NCBI RefSeq assembly: GCF_000321225.1
Contig: NW_004450583.1
Coordinates: forward strand, 1,423,074 to 1,487,073
Direction of reading: 5' to 3'
DNA: 64,000 nucleotides
From: Odobenus rosmarus divergens
Taxonomy: Eukaryota; Chordata; Mammalia; Carnivora; Odobenidae
A model generated the notes under the pieces. The model was not told where the DNA came from and ran no database searches. It saw nothing but the letters and a program-made list of their open reading frames with translations. Positions 52,499 through 64,000 of this stretch are shown piece after piece (positions within the stretch are counted from its first letter, which is position 1; every line of letters starts with the position of its first letter). The position numbers were made by a program, and so were the translations under genes.

Positions 52499-52679
52499 CA
52501 AACTTTTTCTGTAGAAGTCCAGTTAGTACGGTCTCTATTGAACTAGTTAACTCTGCTGTGGTAACATGAAAGCAATAATAGACAATATGTAAATGAATGA
52601 GCATTGCTGTGTTCCAGTAAAACTTTATTTATTAAAACAGGCAGTGGGCTGAATTTGTCTTGCAGCCTGCCGACCCTGG
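52499..52679. mobile_element. hAT-Charlie-type MITE with TIRs and 8-bp TSD
   Basis: Left end caggggtaagcaaac and right end gcctgccgaccctg are degenerate inverted repeats. Internal 'gacaatatgtaaatgaatga' and 'ccagtaaaactttatttatt' match a common mammalian hAT MITE. TSD gcataat(t/g) at 52491-52498 and 52680-52687 has the 8-bp length expected for hAT. Exact family not named. Confidence 0.8.
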
Positions 52680-52760
52680 GCATAATGTCTTGATTATACA
52701 TTATAGTAAAACCCTCTCTATTGATTGAAAGAGAGGATCAGGGAGAAAAAAAATTTTTTT

Positions 52761-52949
52761 AAAGATTTTATTTATTTATTTGACAGAGAGAGACACAGCG
52801 AGAGAGGGAACACAAGCAGGGGCAGTGGGAAAGGGAGAAGCAGGCTCCCCGTGGAGCAGGGAGCCCGATACGGGGCTCGATACCAGGACCCTGGGATCAT
52901 GACCTGAGCCGAAGGCAGACGCCTAACGACTGAGCCACCCAGGCGCCCC
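52761..52949 (-). mobile_element. Can-SINE, antisense
   Basis: 'aaagattttatttatttatt' to 'gagccacccaggcgcccc'; target repeat gagaaaa(n)ttttttt on both sides (52743-52760, 52950-52963). Confidence 0.93.
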
Positions 52950-53289
52950 GAGAAAATTTTTTTAAAAAGGAAAGATGTTACTACCTATCTGGGGCTTTCT
53001 AGTTGGTAAGATAAAAAGCAAGAAAATGACAATTATATAAGACATGTAAGTAAAAAAGGGTTTAAAACTAGAGTTATTCTTCAGAGAGTTTCAAATATTA
53101 GATTACTGATAGAGTGTTTATGATTTAGTGAAGCAGCTCTAAATATAGGAACTGTATCCTTTGTACAACAAGATGCAAAAAGCAATGTATGAGATGCTTA
53201 AAATAAATGATCAGTCTCTTTTGTCTTTGGCTTGGTCATAAGCTTTTTTAACCATTAAATAGAAAACTACAGATTTGTTGAATGTGCCA

Positions 53290-54935
53290 GGATATTTTAG
53301 GATCTGTACTTTAAGATGGACCCACACTGAACTTCTGCTGGAAAAATTGAGTAAGAGAGACCTGATTTATCTTCCCTCCTTAAACAGTGTAAAACCAGAC
53401 AAAATAAATAAAACAGTCTCCAGACAGTAGGCAGCACAGGACAGTGATCCCTCAGAGAAGGTAAACAAATGAGAGAATCCTACAATTGCCATAGCATTCT
53501 GTTTAAACAGAGTTTCTAGTCTACAGTGCAGGAAGGGGGGTCCCAAACCCAGAGGTCCAAATGAACTAAAACCAGAGGTCCAACTGAGTTAAGAACTGAA
53601 GGAGGCCAAGATGGCTAGAATTTACAGGAAAGAGTACCAGAGAAGAAAGCTGCACAGAGACAGAGCTCACACACTAAATATCTGCAAGGGGTTCCCTGGA
53701 GTCTTCAGCTGGATACTGGTCAGCACATGTGTATAAGGAGAGTGTTCAAGGTAAAGGATGAAACCATTGGAAAGAAGCAGACAGAACATTCCCCCAAGTT
53801 CACACAGGCTGATAGCAGTTTATGTCCCCAGTAGCCAGAATGGAGAAACCTCTCTCTAATAAATGGGATATTTTATTTAGTATTCAAAAAGATATTACAT
53901 CAGTAGGGTACCAGATTTGCTCTAGATTAAAGGCTGCTCTCATTTCACCTCTCAAAGCTTAAAAATAAACCTAGAAAGGACCAAACTGTTTCCAAGTAAC
54001 CTAACTGAATTTCAGAATAAACCTCACAAATGTGTAAAGTATTACCAAAAATCCAGCATCAAAAACATAAAATGTCCTAATGTCCAGCATCCAGTCAAAA
54101 TTATTGAGCATGCAAAGATGCAGGAAAATACAACCCAAAATGAGGACAAGTATCAAACAATAGAAATGGATTTAGAAATGGCACAGATGTTAGAATTATT
54201 TGACAAGGATTAACATTTCTAAATATATTCTGTATTTCAAGAAGGTAAAGGAAAGCATAAGCCTGTTAAGAAACATAAAAAAGATTGAACTTCTAGAGAG
54301 GAAAAATGAGCTGGATGAAAACAGACATTGCAGAAGAAAAAATAGTAATTAATTTAAGTAAGTAATTTAAGACACAGCAGCAGAAGCTATTCGAAATTAA
54401 ACACTGAGAGAAAAAAAATAGTCTTTGAAAAACAATAAACCATGCATGAATGAGCTGTGGGACAATATCAGGTGATCTAATATACATATTTGGAGTCTTA
54501 GGAAAGAGGAGAGTGAATGAAAAACATTTGAAGTCCTGAATGTTCCAAATTTGATAAAAACTATAAATCCACAAATCCAAGAAGTTCAACAAATCACAAG
54601 CAGAAAAAACAAGGAGAAAACCATACCAAGAAACATAATGAAATTGCATGAAATCAGCGATAAGCTCTTAAAAGCAGCCAGGTTGATTTTTTTTTTTTAA
54701 AGACATATATTCAGAGAAACAAAGATTAGAATGACAGCAATCTTAGCATCTGAAACAATGCAAGCATAGAGCACTGAAAGAAAAAAATTGACAACATAGA
54801 ATTCTATACCCAGCAAAAATATCTTTCAAAAAAACCAAAAACAAAACAAAGACTTTTTTAGACATAAAAAAGCTGAAGGAGTTCATCAGTAGAAGACCAC
54901 CACAAACCATTTAGGAAGGCTCAGATCCAAGTGCT
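53290..54935 (+). mobile_element. L1M 5' UTR and ORF1 relic (or HAL1-like)
   Basis: 'ggccaagatggctagaattt', 'gagtcttcagctggatactg', 'tccagcatccagtcaaaatt', 'gagctgtgggacaatatcag', 'agcagccaggttga' and 'attctatacccagcaaaaat' follow the L1M/HAL1 5' UTR and ORF1 order. ORF1 (nucleic-acid-binding chaperone) is broken by stops. ORF2 does not follow, so HAL1 is possible. Confidence 0.78.
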
Positions 54936-54939
54936 ACCT

Positions 54940-55115
54940 ATAACAATTACTGCTATATGGTCTTGGACATACTTTAATTTCTGTGAACATTCAGATATTC
55001 ATCTGTAATGTGAGAAACCTATTTAATGGGATTTTTATGAGGATCAAATGAGATAAGGAAAATAATAGACATTTGTTGAGTGTTTCCTTTGTGCCAAGCA
55101 TGTATTGTCTCATTA
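54940..55115 (+). mobile_element. MIR
   Basis: 'gctatatggtcttggacata', 'ttcatctgtaatgtgagaaa' and 'tttttatgaggatcaaatga' follow the MIR core and 3' order. Confidence 0.75.
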
Positions 55116-55424
55116 AAAATGAAAATATAATATCCAATAAGAGGTCTGAGATTTTTCTTATGCTATCATCTTTCCTCTTTCTTCAGTATCTGAAAAACTT
55201 GGGTTAGTCTAGAAGTTACCAAAATAGCTAATCAATCAAATTTTGTTGAAGTATTTTTCCTAACTTTGTTTTCCTTTAGTTACCACCATTAAATATGCTT
55301 AAAGGTGGGAATGAACAACTCTTCTTGCTATAATAGACTCATCAGCTAATAAATCACTTTGTGAATCCTTTCACAAAGCTAGACCTAATTTTTTGGCTTG
55401 TGTTTTGGCTGCCTAATTTTTTTT

Positions 55425-55465
55425 TCCAGTCATGTTTATTGAGGTATAATTTATATACTGTCTGT
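55425..55465 (-). mobile_element. L1 3' end trace, antisense
   Basis: 'tgtttattgaggtataattt' is a frequent reverse-complement L1M 3' motif. Very short. Confidence 0.35.
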
Positions 55466-55479
55466 GTAACTTTTATTAT

Positions 55480-55570
55480 AAATCTATTAGATAGGGGCCA
55501 TGAATGTCTTTTAGCTTATACTTTGCCCCACTGAGTTTTTGGCACTCAATAAATGTTAAATAATATTTCT
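55480..55570 (+). mobile_element. L2 3' end
   Basis: 'agataggggccatgaatgtc', 'gagtttttggcactcaataa' and 'atgttaaataatatt' are the L2 terminal order. Confidence 0.75.
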
Positions 55571-55768
55571 ATTCAGCATTCTGCAGACAGAAAGCATATG
55601 GTAATAAATGTCACAGCACAGGTTGAAAATCCCCAAAAAGTTGTGTGTTATATTCTTTGGAAAAGCCAGTACAGAAATTTTTGTGAATAAAATTTATTTT
55701 AAAAAGCAGTTCCCAGGCACATAATTTACTCACTGATTTTTCTCTACCCTTCTTTTACTTTATTTTTA

Positions 55769-55964
55769 TTTTTTTAAAGATTTTATTTATTTATTTGAGG
55801 GAGAGCAAGAGTGAGAGAGAGAGCATGAGTGGGTGAAGGGCAGAGGGAGAAGCAGGCTCCCCACTGAGCAGGGAGCCCGATGCAGGGCTCGATCCCAAGA
55901 CCTTGGGATCATGACCCCAGCCAAAGGCAGACGCTCAACTGACTGAGCCACCCAGGCACCCCCG
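55769..55964 (-). mobile_element. Can-SINE, antisense
   Basis: Full copy; 11-bp TSD ctttattttta at 55758-55768 and 55965-55975. Confidence 0.95.
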
Positions 55965-55975
55965 CTTTATTTTTA

Positions 55976-57175
55976 AATTAAAACTTTTCCTCATCAAAAC
56001 TAGTATATTAAAAATAGTATAACATTAATGCAGTGTCATAAAAAGTATATAAATGACTTTTTAGATAGCATAAAGAAAAGGTAATTCTTAGTCTGAAGGA
56101 CAGCATGAGGAAATATTTAAAAGCTTAAGCGACATAAGTCTTTATCATATATTGTATGAAAAGAAATAAACAGCAGGTAGTTCTTTATCATTAAATATCA
56201 GCATGACTTAGAAATCTATCACTGCTACAGCTGTCACAGACCTTATGATGGTATTAGACTTTGATTCAATAATATTTTTCTCACCTGAGGATCTGGCACT
56301 ACTTAAATATCTTACTCTATTCTCAGTAAGGTAATCATTGCTTCAGAATAATGAAAGACATTGTAAATTGAAACTAAACTTGAGGCCAAAAAACAAATTT
56401 TATGTAAAAGATAATATATCCCAGTTATCTGTATAGAAGAAATTGTTAACCGTAATCAGTTATACAAAAGCATTTAGATAGTATGTATCTAAATTATCTT
56501 TACATAATTTGCTCACCCTGTGATTGATCTGCTGACCACATTTACTTCCATTTGATTTTTGTGAGGATTTTTGTAAGGATTAACATAATCTGACTATCTT
56601 AATTGGGCCGTGTTACTTAACCTCTCTAAGGCTTAGGATTCTCATACATAAAATGTGGATGGTGATTCCAAACATAGCTTAGCTTGGTGCCTTTAACTTG
56701 GAATCTCTCAAAAGGCTGTAATCAAGATGTCAGCCATGGCTGTAATCATATCACTACTGGGGTAGAATCCATTTCCATAATCACTCATATGTCTGTTGCC
56801 AAGCCTCACATCCTCACCAGTGGTTAGCCATGGGCCATAGGTGTACTCATAACATGACAGCTTTCCTCTAGAGCAGAAGCTCAGAGAGCGTGTGCATAAA
56901 AGAATAAACAAGGCATCCCATCACTTTTGTCATATATTTTTAGAAGCAAGTCATTGAGTCCAGCCCACACTCAAGGGGAGGGAATTATACAAAAGTTTGA
57001 GTGAGAGCAGTCAGGGGATCATTGGAAGCCAATCCAGTGATAAGACAAATCACTGAATGTCCTCTGGATGCTCTGGAACTTGTTTAAACTATACTGAGAT
57101 CTTATCAAGAACCTGAATTCAATAGGCAAAATGATTTCACTTGTAAGGTTCACATTATAAATACTCCATTTATCC
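55976..57175. other. Unassigned sequence
   Basis: A MIR trace is possible at 56600-56680 ('gttacttaacctctctaagg', 'attctcatacataaaatgtg'). Otherwise nothing recognised. Confidence 0.4.
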
Positions 57176-57179
57176 CTAG

Positions 57180-57480
57180 CAACAATCTAATGCAACAGAT
57201 ATTATTGGCATCAATTTTATTGATATAAACTGATACACTGAGTGACTTTTCAAGATTGCTGTAAAACTACACCTTTAGTGTAGGTCTTCTGATTCTAAGC
57301 CCTGTACTCTTTCCTTTTTTTTTTTTTTTTTAGATTTCTTTCTTTCTTTCTTTCTTTCTTTTTTTTAAGTAATCTCTATATCCAATGTGGGGCTTGAACT
57401 CACAACCCCAAGATCAAGAGTCACATGCTCCACCAGCTAAGCCAGCCAGGCACCCAACCCCCTGTACTCTTTCCATTTGG
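57180..57480 (-). mobile_element. MIR, antisense, interrupted by a short SINE
   Basis: 'caacagatattattggcatc', 'actgatacactgagtgactt' and 'gtcttctgattctaagccct' are reverse-complement MIR. The sequence resumes after the SINE at 57460. Confidence 0.7.
57315..57459 (-). mobile_element. Short (tRNA-only) Can-SINE, antisense, with TTTC microsatellite
   Basis: T run and (TTTC)n tail, then 'aatgtggggcttgaactcac' to 'aagccagccaggcaccc'. Perfect 15-bp TSD ccctgtactctttcc at 57300-57314 and 57460-57474. Confidence 0.96.
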
Positions 57481-58365
57481 CCTTCTGACCAGTACTATCT
57501 TACACTTAAGGCCATTCAAAGAGAGCATGATACATTTAAATGTATATACAAATATGTGAATTTTATATATAGAAAGAAAGACAGATAACATTCTTAGACA
57601 CAGAAGACTGTATTATAGGCTCTCTCTACACCACACCATTTAGGATTTATAGTATTGTTTCAAATATTATTGAATCAAAGTCTAATACCATTGTAAGGTC
57701 TGCAACAGCTATAGTGGTGATATACCTCTAGGTTAATAGTATCTGTTAGCCTAAAACTATACATAGGAGATAAATACTTGTTGAATGAAGAGGTAACAAA
57801 ATAAAAACAACATTACTGGTTTGGTGGCTCCATTCACCCTTGGCTTTCCCCAAAGCTCTGGACTCCTGTTACTTGAGTGAGGACCATGGCGAGCCCCCCA
57901 TTGAATTTTCTGCTTCCTCCATGCGTTGGAGCAACAAAGTAGTTTGTTTTGGATGGATGGGCTGCTTTCTGTGGATAGTCAGAAGTTACCTTTCTTTGGT
58001 CGAGTTGGATCTTCTTTTTTGTTTCATTCCACGAAATTTCAGCCTGGTAATATCAGGACCCCTCATGTCTGAGATCAAAAATAGAGTGGTAACATTAGCA
58101 AGCAGATAATGGTTCTAAATGGATTCAGTGCCTTAAAGTGAAGAGCAGGAAGTGCAGGGGCAAGGGTTATGAGCTATGAGTGCTGGTAGTTAGTGGTTAG
58201 TAGTCATACCCTTCAGATCACCCTGGAGAAAAGGGAGGTAAATTTTGTTTTAAAAGGCATTTGCTAACTTCACAAAATAACTTTGTGGTATGTGGTATGT
58301 AAAGAAAGATAGAAAACTATCTTTTTTACAGAAGCAAAATAATAGTTCCTACAACTAAGAAGTAA
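57481..58365. other. Unassigned sequence
   Basis: The 89-codon plus frame at 57840-58109 has no recognisable domain and no splice context; treated as chance. Confidence 0.4.
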
Positions 58366-58367
58366 AT

Positions 58368-58465
58368 TTCAGAAAGAGGGTACAAGGTCAGTATACAGAA
58401 ATCATTTGTATTTCCATATAACTAGTAACAAATAATTGGAATTGAAATAAGAATATGGACAACTT
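58368..58465 (+). mobile_element. L1 ORF2 fragment
   Basis: 'tacaaggtcagtatacagaa' followed by 'atcatttgtatttccatata' and 'ctagtaacaaataattggaa' is L1 ORF2 sequence; a comparable stretch occurs at 4550-4610. Confidence 0.75.
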
Positions 58466-61220
58466 ATGCTTTTAGTTTAATATTGATTACAGATCATTCT
58501 GCTTTATAAATGAAAACTGAGGTGTTATCAGACAAATTGCAGAGAAAACAGTTTTCTCCTCAATTGAATATAAAGGAAATATACACACAAATATGCACCT
58601 GAGTTTCTCCTTCCTTTCTGTATAATCTGAGGACTGTGCTTTCTAATAGTGGCTTGCTAATCCCTTTAAATAGCTCGTAATGCAAGTATTCCATAGTTTT
58701 CATTAACCATGAATTTCAGCTCCTTTTTAAAAAAAAAAAAAACAACTCAAAACCCATACTTGGTGGTTGTTTCACTAGCCCCCTTTTAGCCTGGTCGATG
58801 AAGCAGCAAGCCTACTGCAAATCCTAAATAACATGGTGTAGATGAGAGTCTGAGACTTTAATTATATGTCATTTTATTCACAACATTCAATTCCAGGAAG
58901 GAAAAAATGAGTTTGCTGTTGTAAAAGACATATTATGTGAGTATCATTCATTGTAAACCAGAAATGATACTGTATTAGAGCATAGACAACAATGGGAACT
59001 AATTCTGAAAATGTGACCTGTCAGGGAACTGAATAATAGCAAAGTTATCAAAATGGAAAGAAGTGTTAATGTGAAATCCAGCCTTCTCAGAAATACTCTT
59101 TCCTGGCCTGTTTGGTTTTGCTTTTGTTACTTGTCATGCATGAATGAAAGTGCTACACTCTCAGGGGAGCAGGAATAACCTCTGTCAGTTGTTTATTTCC
59201 TTAATCCTTCCTCCTCTGTGATTTTTGATGTCAGATCCAAAATGGAAAGCCTGTAAATATAATGATTATCACATGGATAATCACCTGCATTAGGAACCGC
59301 CCTGCTTCTCTATTCTAACCCTAGCTGTTCTCTACACGTCACATCCACTCTGCGGTTGGATTTTAACCTGACTGCTTCATTAGATTTGTGAACTCAGTAC
59401 ATGGCGCCCTGGGGCAGCACAGATGGGGACATGCTTGTTTTCTTTTCTCACTTTTACTGCAAAAAGAGGACACTAAAAAGTCCTTTTCAATTTAGTATGA
59501 TCAGTTCACTCGAATTAACCCTGATATTTGGAACCTGCCTTACTCTTCTGCCCACATCCATACCCCTTTTTCCTTCCCTACTTTCAGACCTAATGCCTTT
59601 TCTTTCTGTCCCTCTCTCCATGCAGTGAATCTGAGGACTAAAACTCTGGTTAAAATGCTTACTAGGTCAAACTGTTGCCCTATGTTGTTTTATTATTTGT
59701 TTTGCTGGGAGGGAAAAATAAATGTTGTTCCATCATTGTATCTACAAACACCTTCAGATCAGAGGTTAGCTGTGGGAAAGTCTGCAGTGATGTGAGCCAG
59801 CTGCCTTCTCTAATGGAGTGACTGGGGGCACCAGCTCAAGATCAAAAGAAGGTAGGAGGAAGTCAGGAGATAAGATCTTTTTAAGCTATAGAACAAGTGC
59901 TTAGCTTTTCAGTGATAGGGCACAGCTCTGCAAACCTGTGTGAGGGGGCGCTAAGATAAAATACTGAGTCGACTTTTCTTCAGCATGTCCTTCCTCAATC
60001 AGAAATACGTTGGCGCTACAAATAGTTCACAGATGTGCAAGTGTCCTCAGGCCTGGTTTCCTTAAAGAATAATGATCTGACATTTATATATGTGTCTTCT
60101 TGCAATTAGTCAGTTCCACTATACCATAAGAGATCACAGTTAATTGCTTCTTACATCTGTGTGGGCAAAACTGGACATTAAAAAAGCATTTTAACCACTG
60201 GATGTTGAATTTTGAGTTTTTTATGTCTTAGTGCAGTCTTAGTCATACAGATTCTTCATATTAATTTTGTCTTCTAGTTCTCTGGACTTCTTTCATGCCT
60301 CTGATGAAGCTCTATATAAATAAGCAGTTCTAGCAGAGCTTTTCAGTTATCTTCTTGATATAAGAATTAGCTTGGTTAATTCTTGGATTGGACAGCTTGG
60401 AAAAATATTATATTGATATCTTTTGAAACTTATCCTTTTCCTTGATATCCAGGCCAGCAAATATTATTGACTATATGGTGTATCAAGTTCTCTTATAAGT
60501 AAATAGTCAGAGAGGCCAACCTTGCTTGTACCGACGTTAAGATCATTAATTCAGTTTTTCGTTAATCTACATCACCAAGGCTAACTTGATCACCCTTGTG
60601 CTTCTCTAGTGAACAGCCTAAGGAATTGTACTTTCAGCTTATCTCTTTCTATTAACTTAAGCATTTAGCTGTAATCATTCATTTCGACCTTTTCAAGCCC
60701 TCACAATGGGTCTTTAACTCTATATATCATTAGTATATTGGACCATAAGTACATACATACTTCTTTTCCCAGTGTTTTCCTTAACACGTAGATAGTACCC
60801 AAATCTGTGCTGGAGACACTGACTTACTTTCTGCCTTACATGGTTTGGTGCGGCAGTCGTTTCAGTTGAGTTGGATCTGCTCACTACTCAGGCTCAAATC
60901 CCATCCTTCTATTAATATCTCTTGGCAAAGATAATTTTGGAGGAATGTAAGTTAAGATGTAGAGGCTCTTGACAGTTGTCTGCAGTATTTTTTTTTTTCA
61001 TTTTCAAGAGGGAAGTTGAGATGAAAAGTAATATTGCTTCTATTTTCTGTATCAGTCCTAAAATTAAAATATATGCAGAGAGTACAGAAAGGGAAAGGAC
61101 TTGGTTACACAGATGTGTTTTTGTCATTTGATAGCCTGTTTTAGGAGCATTAGTGGATATAGTAATGTTCATCAGATTGTGCCCCTAAGATATTCAGGAA
61201 CCTAGAAAAACTGTGAATTT
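58466..61220. other. Unassigned sequence
   Basis: The longest repeat-poor stretch of the window. No open frame with a recognisable domain was seen; the frames at 59401-59628 and 60912-61172 look like chance. Confidence 0.4.
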
Positions 61221-61233
61221 AAAAATTTTAACT

Positions 61234-61644
61234 AGGAGTACCTGAGTGGCTCAGTTGGTGAAGCGTCCGACTCTTGATTCCAACTCAGGTTATGATCTCA
61301 GGGTCGTGAGATCCAGCCCCGTGTCAGGCTCCACGCTCAGCATGTAGTCTGCTTGAGATTCTCTCTCTCTCCCTCTGTTCCTTCCCCCTCTCGTACTCTC
61401 TCTCTCAAATAAATAGATAAAATCTTTATTTTTTTTTTAAAGATTTTATTTATTTATTTGAGAGAGAGAGAATGAGAGAGAGAGAGCACAAGACGGTCAG
61501 AGGGAGAAGCAGACTCCCCGCCGAGCAGGGAGCCCGATGTGGGACTCGATCCCGGGACTCCAGGATCATGACCTGAGCCGAAGGCAGTCACTTAACCAAC
61601 TGAGCCACCCAGGCGCCCTAGATAAAATCTTTAAAAAATAAAAT
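61234..61644 (+). mobile_element. Can-SINE with an antisense SINE in its tail
   Basis: Plus-strand older-subtype SINE (61234-61428) whose tail resumes at 61634. Perfect 13-bp TSD aaaaattttaact at 61221-61233 and 61645-61657. Confidence 0.95.
61429..61618 (-). mobile_element. Antisense Can-SINE nested in a SINE tail
   Basis: Starts with a T run and ends 'gagccacccaggcgccc'. Perfect 15-bp TSD tagataaaatcttta, itself made of host SINE tail sequence, at 61414-61428 and 61619-61633. Confidence 0.97.
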
Positions 61645-61657
61645 AAAAATTTTAACT

Positions 61658-62375
61658 CTTTTTTTAATGTTCAACTTTTGTTACCTGTCATCTATATAAA
61701 AGAGAAATTGGGGAGGAGGAAGACTGTGTGCTATTAAAGTTTTCAAACAGACAAAATAGAAATACTAAATACATCTAGATTTTTTTTTTCAGGAAAACAT
61801 CCCCCACATCTGACTATATAATTCTGAATAACCTCAGTGAGAAAGAAAAAATGGAAAATAGAAAAATCCAAAAAAGTGGCAGTTAGCTCCATGAAAAACT
61901 TAGATAGGAAAAAAAGGCAACAAAATACAAATTTGAAAAGAGCATCAAATAACAAAGACAATGCTAACAAATTGTATGACAATATATTGAAAATTTGAGT
62001 GATAAACTACATCTAGATTTAGTAGTTGATAACATTTTGCCATTTTTACTTCACTTTAATTTTTTTAAGTATTCTAAAGTAAATTATATATATCACGCCA
62101 TTTTACCCCTAAATACTTGAGAAGAAACCTCTAAAATTAAGGACATGTACCTTATCAAATAATAATTCCTAATGTTATCTCAATCCTGTTTTAATAGTTC
62201 AATTAATTCAATTAATTCAGTTAATTCAAAGAAATAATCAAATTTCTCTAATTGTCTGAAAAATGCCTTTCTTGAATGGTTTGTTAAAAACAAAATTCAG
62301 TAAAGGTCTATACATTGCTCTTGGTTATTTTTCCCCTCCCCAAGTTATCATGACACTGATTTATTGAAGAGACCA
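61658..62375. other. Unassigned AT-rich sequence
   Basis: Contains a short (caattaatt)n tract at 62200-62228. Nothing else recognised. Confidence 0.4.
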
Positions 62376-62379
62376 AGCT

Positions 62380-62910
62380 ATTTGTCCTGTAGAATGTCCT
62401 ACTTTATGGATTTGTCCATTTACTTTCTCATTGTATCATTTAACTTGTTCTCCTATCCTCTGTATCTTCTGTAGACTGCAGTTATTGAATCAAAGTTTTG
62501 ACTAATTAATGTTAAAAATGCGGTCAGAAAACTTTATAGGTGGTGCTGTGTCCTTTATACTGCATCATAATGGAAGGCACAGAATATTTGGTGATTCCAG
62601 TATCAATGATGAAAACTGATAAGATCAATCACTGAGTTTTAAGGTGATGACAGCTTGATCCTTCCATTATAAAGTTACACTTTGCCCCCCGTGACCGGCA
62701 TATAATCTGTGATATTTTGATTCCATGAAATACTCAGCTTCCTGTCATTCTTTTATCTAATAAATTTAGCATCCATTGATGATCCTTGCCTGAATAAATT
62801 TCATTAGGGATTGCAAAATGGTGATTTTTCTGAATCTATACATTTATTAGCAGTGATGCTTCTCTGCAGAAGAGCTTTTCTGAAAGGTATTGTTTCAATT
62901 AAAAACACAA
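62380..62910 (-). mobile_element. Old L1M/L1ME 3' UTR, antisense
   Basis: 'tgtagaatgtcctactttat', 'ggtgctgtgtcctttatact', 'agcatccattgatgatcctt', 'gcaaaatggtgatttttctg' and 'gcagaagagcttttctgaaa' follow reverse-complement L1M 3' UTR order. Confidence 0.7.
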
Positions 62911-63208
62911 CCACCAGTATGTTCCTTAGGTTTCAAATGATTGTCTTTCTTTGCTGGGGTCAAAACACCTGAACTCACTGTGACAGCTACAGTAAAAACA
63001 TGCACTACATCTTCTTTATTCTAACTTGTGAAGTGTGTTGACATTATGCTGCCTTTTTTTTTTTCATGGCAAGGGAAAAAAAAGAAACCTTTTTTGGTGT
63101 AAGAATAAAAATTGAACTATGTGGGTATATTGAGATAATTGTATAAAAAGAAGACTGTTTGAATGAGTTTCAAAATGGATTATTTCTTCATTACCTAGCA
63201 CTTTATAA

Positions 63209-63277
63209 TTAACTGTTCTTTTTTTTTTATTTCAGGAAGCTGCCACTTTTGCTAGAGAGCAAGGCTTTGAGGTGAGT
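63209..63277 (+). CDS. Candidate 36-nt internal exon of an unidentified gene
   Basis: A strong acceptor (T-rich tract and 'tatttcag' ending at 63235, branch-like 'aattaac' about 24 nt upstream) is followed by 36 nt (63236-63271) and a consensus donor 'gag|gtgagt'. Frame 1 has no stop and reads EAATFAREQGFE; frame 2 is also open and frame 3 has a stop. Length is a multiple of three, so it could be an in-frame micro-exon. The gene was not recognised and no partner exon is visible in the window. A chance splice-site pair remains possible. Confidence 0.35.
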
Positions 63278-64000
63278 TAACCCACAATTGCACACTAAAC
63301 AGATCCTAAAGGTTTTTTCTAGCTGATAATGAAGTTCTTTTGGACAGTGATTGATGTGCTATTATACTCTCAGAGCCTCGCAGCAGTTGCCATGGAAACT
63401 TGGCAGTCGTCATGGTTTCTTTGTTCTGCCAGCACAGTGTTATGACGCACTCTGCTAGGTCTGCACCCAACATCGCCTACAGATGTTATTTATTGAATTT
63501 TGAAAAGCCTCTTGGGAAGCCAAGAGGTTGGGCACGGTTTCAAGCTGCCTCTGCAGATATGGGGCCTGTCAGTTTGTTCAGTTAAAAAGCTACCTCATTA
63601 GCTGTATTACATTTCATAAGGATTCACTGCTAAAGCAGTGGTGGAGCAAGACTAAATAGTGAAATATAATGTCATTTAAATAATTTCACCCCTACCACAT
63701 GTAGATTATCATTATGCAAATTAATTTCCAAAAGGTTGTACTTAACAGTTGTTATGAACTGATTAATTTAAATCCTGCTCATATAAACTTCCTGTTTTAA
63801 TCCTTTTCTTCCATCTCTCTCTCTCTCTCTTTTTTTTTTTTTTTGGATAGCATAAAACATCTATTAATTTTCTGAAACCAGGTATCAATAATTGGCTTTA
63901 ATTTCTAGGTCCTGATTCTGTTTTCCCAGTGGAAGTATTAGTTGTCAAGATTCAAAACTCCATGTGGTGGTTGTTGGCAAAATTAGGATAACAGACAAGA
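63278..64000. other. Unassigned sequence with a (TC)n T-run
   Basis: A (TC)n tract followed by a T run at 63813-63845. The sequence at 63375-63560 is less AT-rich than its surroundings and carries a 61-codon frame without a known domain. Confidence 0.4.

Overview
This window reads as nuclear DNA of a caniform carnivore, most likely from the arctoid side (bears, seals, weasels and relatives). The base composition is AT-rich, there are no bacterial-type genes, and about thirty tRNA-derived Can-SINEs are scattered on both strands. Their consensus (gcctgggtggctcag ... ctccctgctcagcaggga ... (tc)n aaataaataaaatcttt) is the arctoid form. The canid SINEC_Cf head and the felid form were not seen. Young L1 3' ends have the carnivore sequence around 'atggagcactgggtgttat'. 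The clade call is inferred from remembered repeat consensuses.

The window is almost entirely intergenic or intronic. Roughly, 1-6,300 is a stack of L1 pieces of different ages with SINEs inside them. 6,300-16,500 is mostly unique sequence with older L1 3' ends, a MaLR-type LTR and several SINEs. 16,560-22,000 holds a probable old LTR relic split by a twin-primed (5'-inverted) L1, followed by an L1-in-L1 nest. 22,000-37,400 is unique sequence with MIR, L2, L1 and DNA-transposon fossils. 37,468-38,610 is a three-layer nest: a 5'-inverted L1 carrying a SINE and an antisense RPS19 retrocopy. 38,600-49,500 is mainly unique with L2, MIR and SINE copies. 49,543-51,896 is a nearly full-length retrocopy of the RNA helicase gene DDX5 with an 18-bp target-site duplication. 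51,900-64,000 contains an hAT-like MITE, an L1 5'/ORF1 relic, a SINE-in-SINE inverted pair, and near 63,250 one short candidate exon with good splice sites.

The only long coding-like sequences are retrocopies. DDX5 retains 483 codons before a 2-nt deletion shifts the frame. RPS19 is broken by a 2-nt deletion after about codon 16. Most other open frames are L1 ORF2 fragments or antisense reads of SINEs. No gene cluster or operon-like system is present. The main interest is retrotransposition history, which many intact target-site duplications (TSDs) allow to be ordered.
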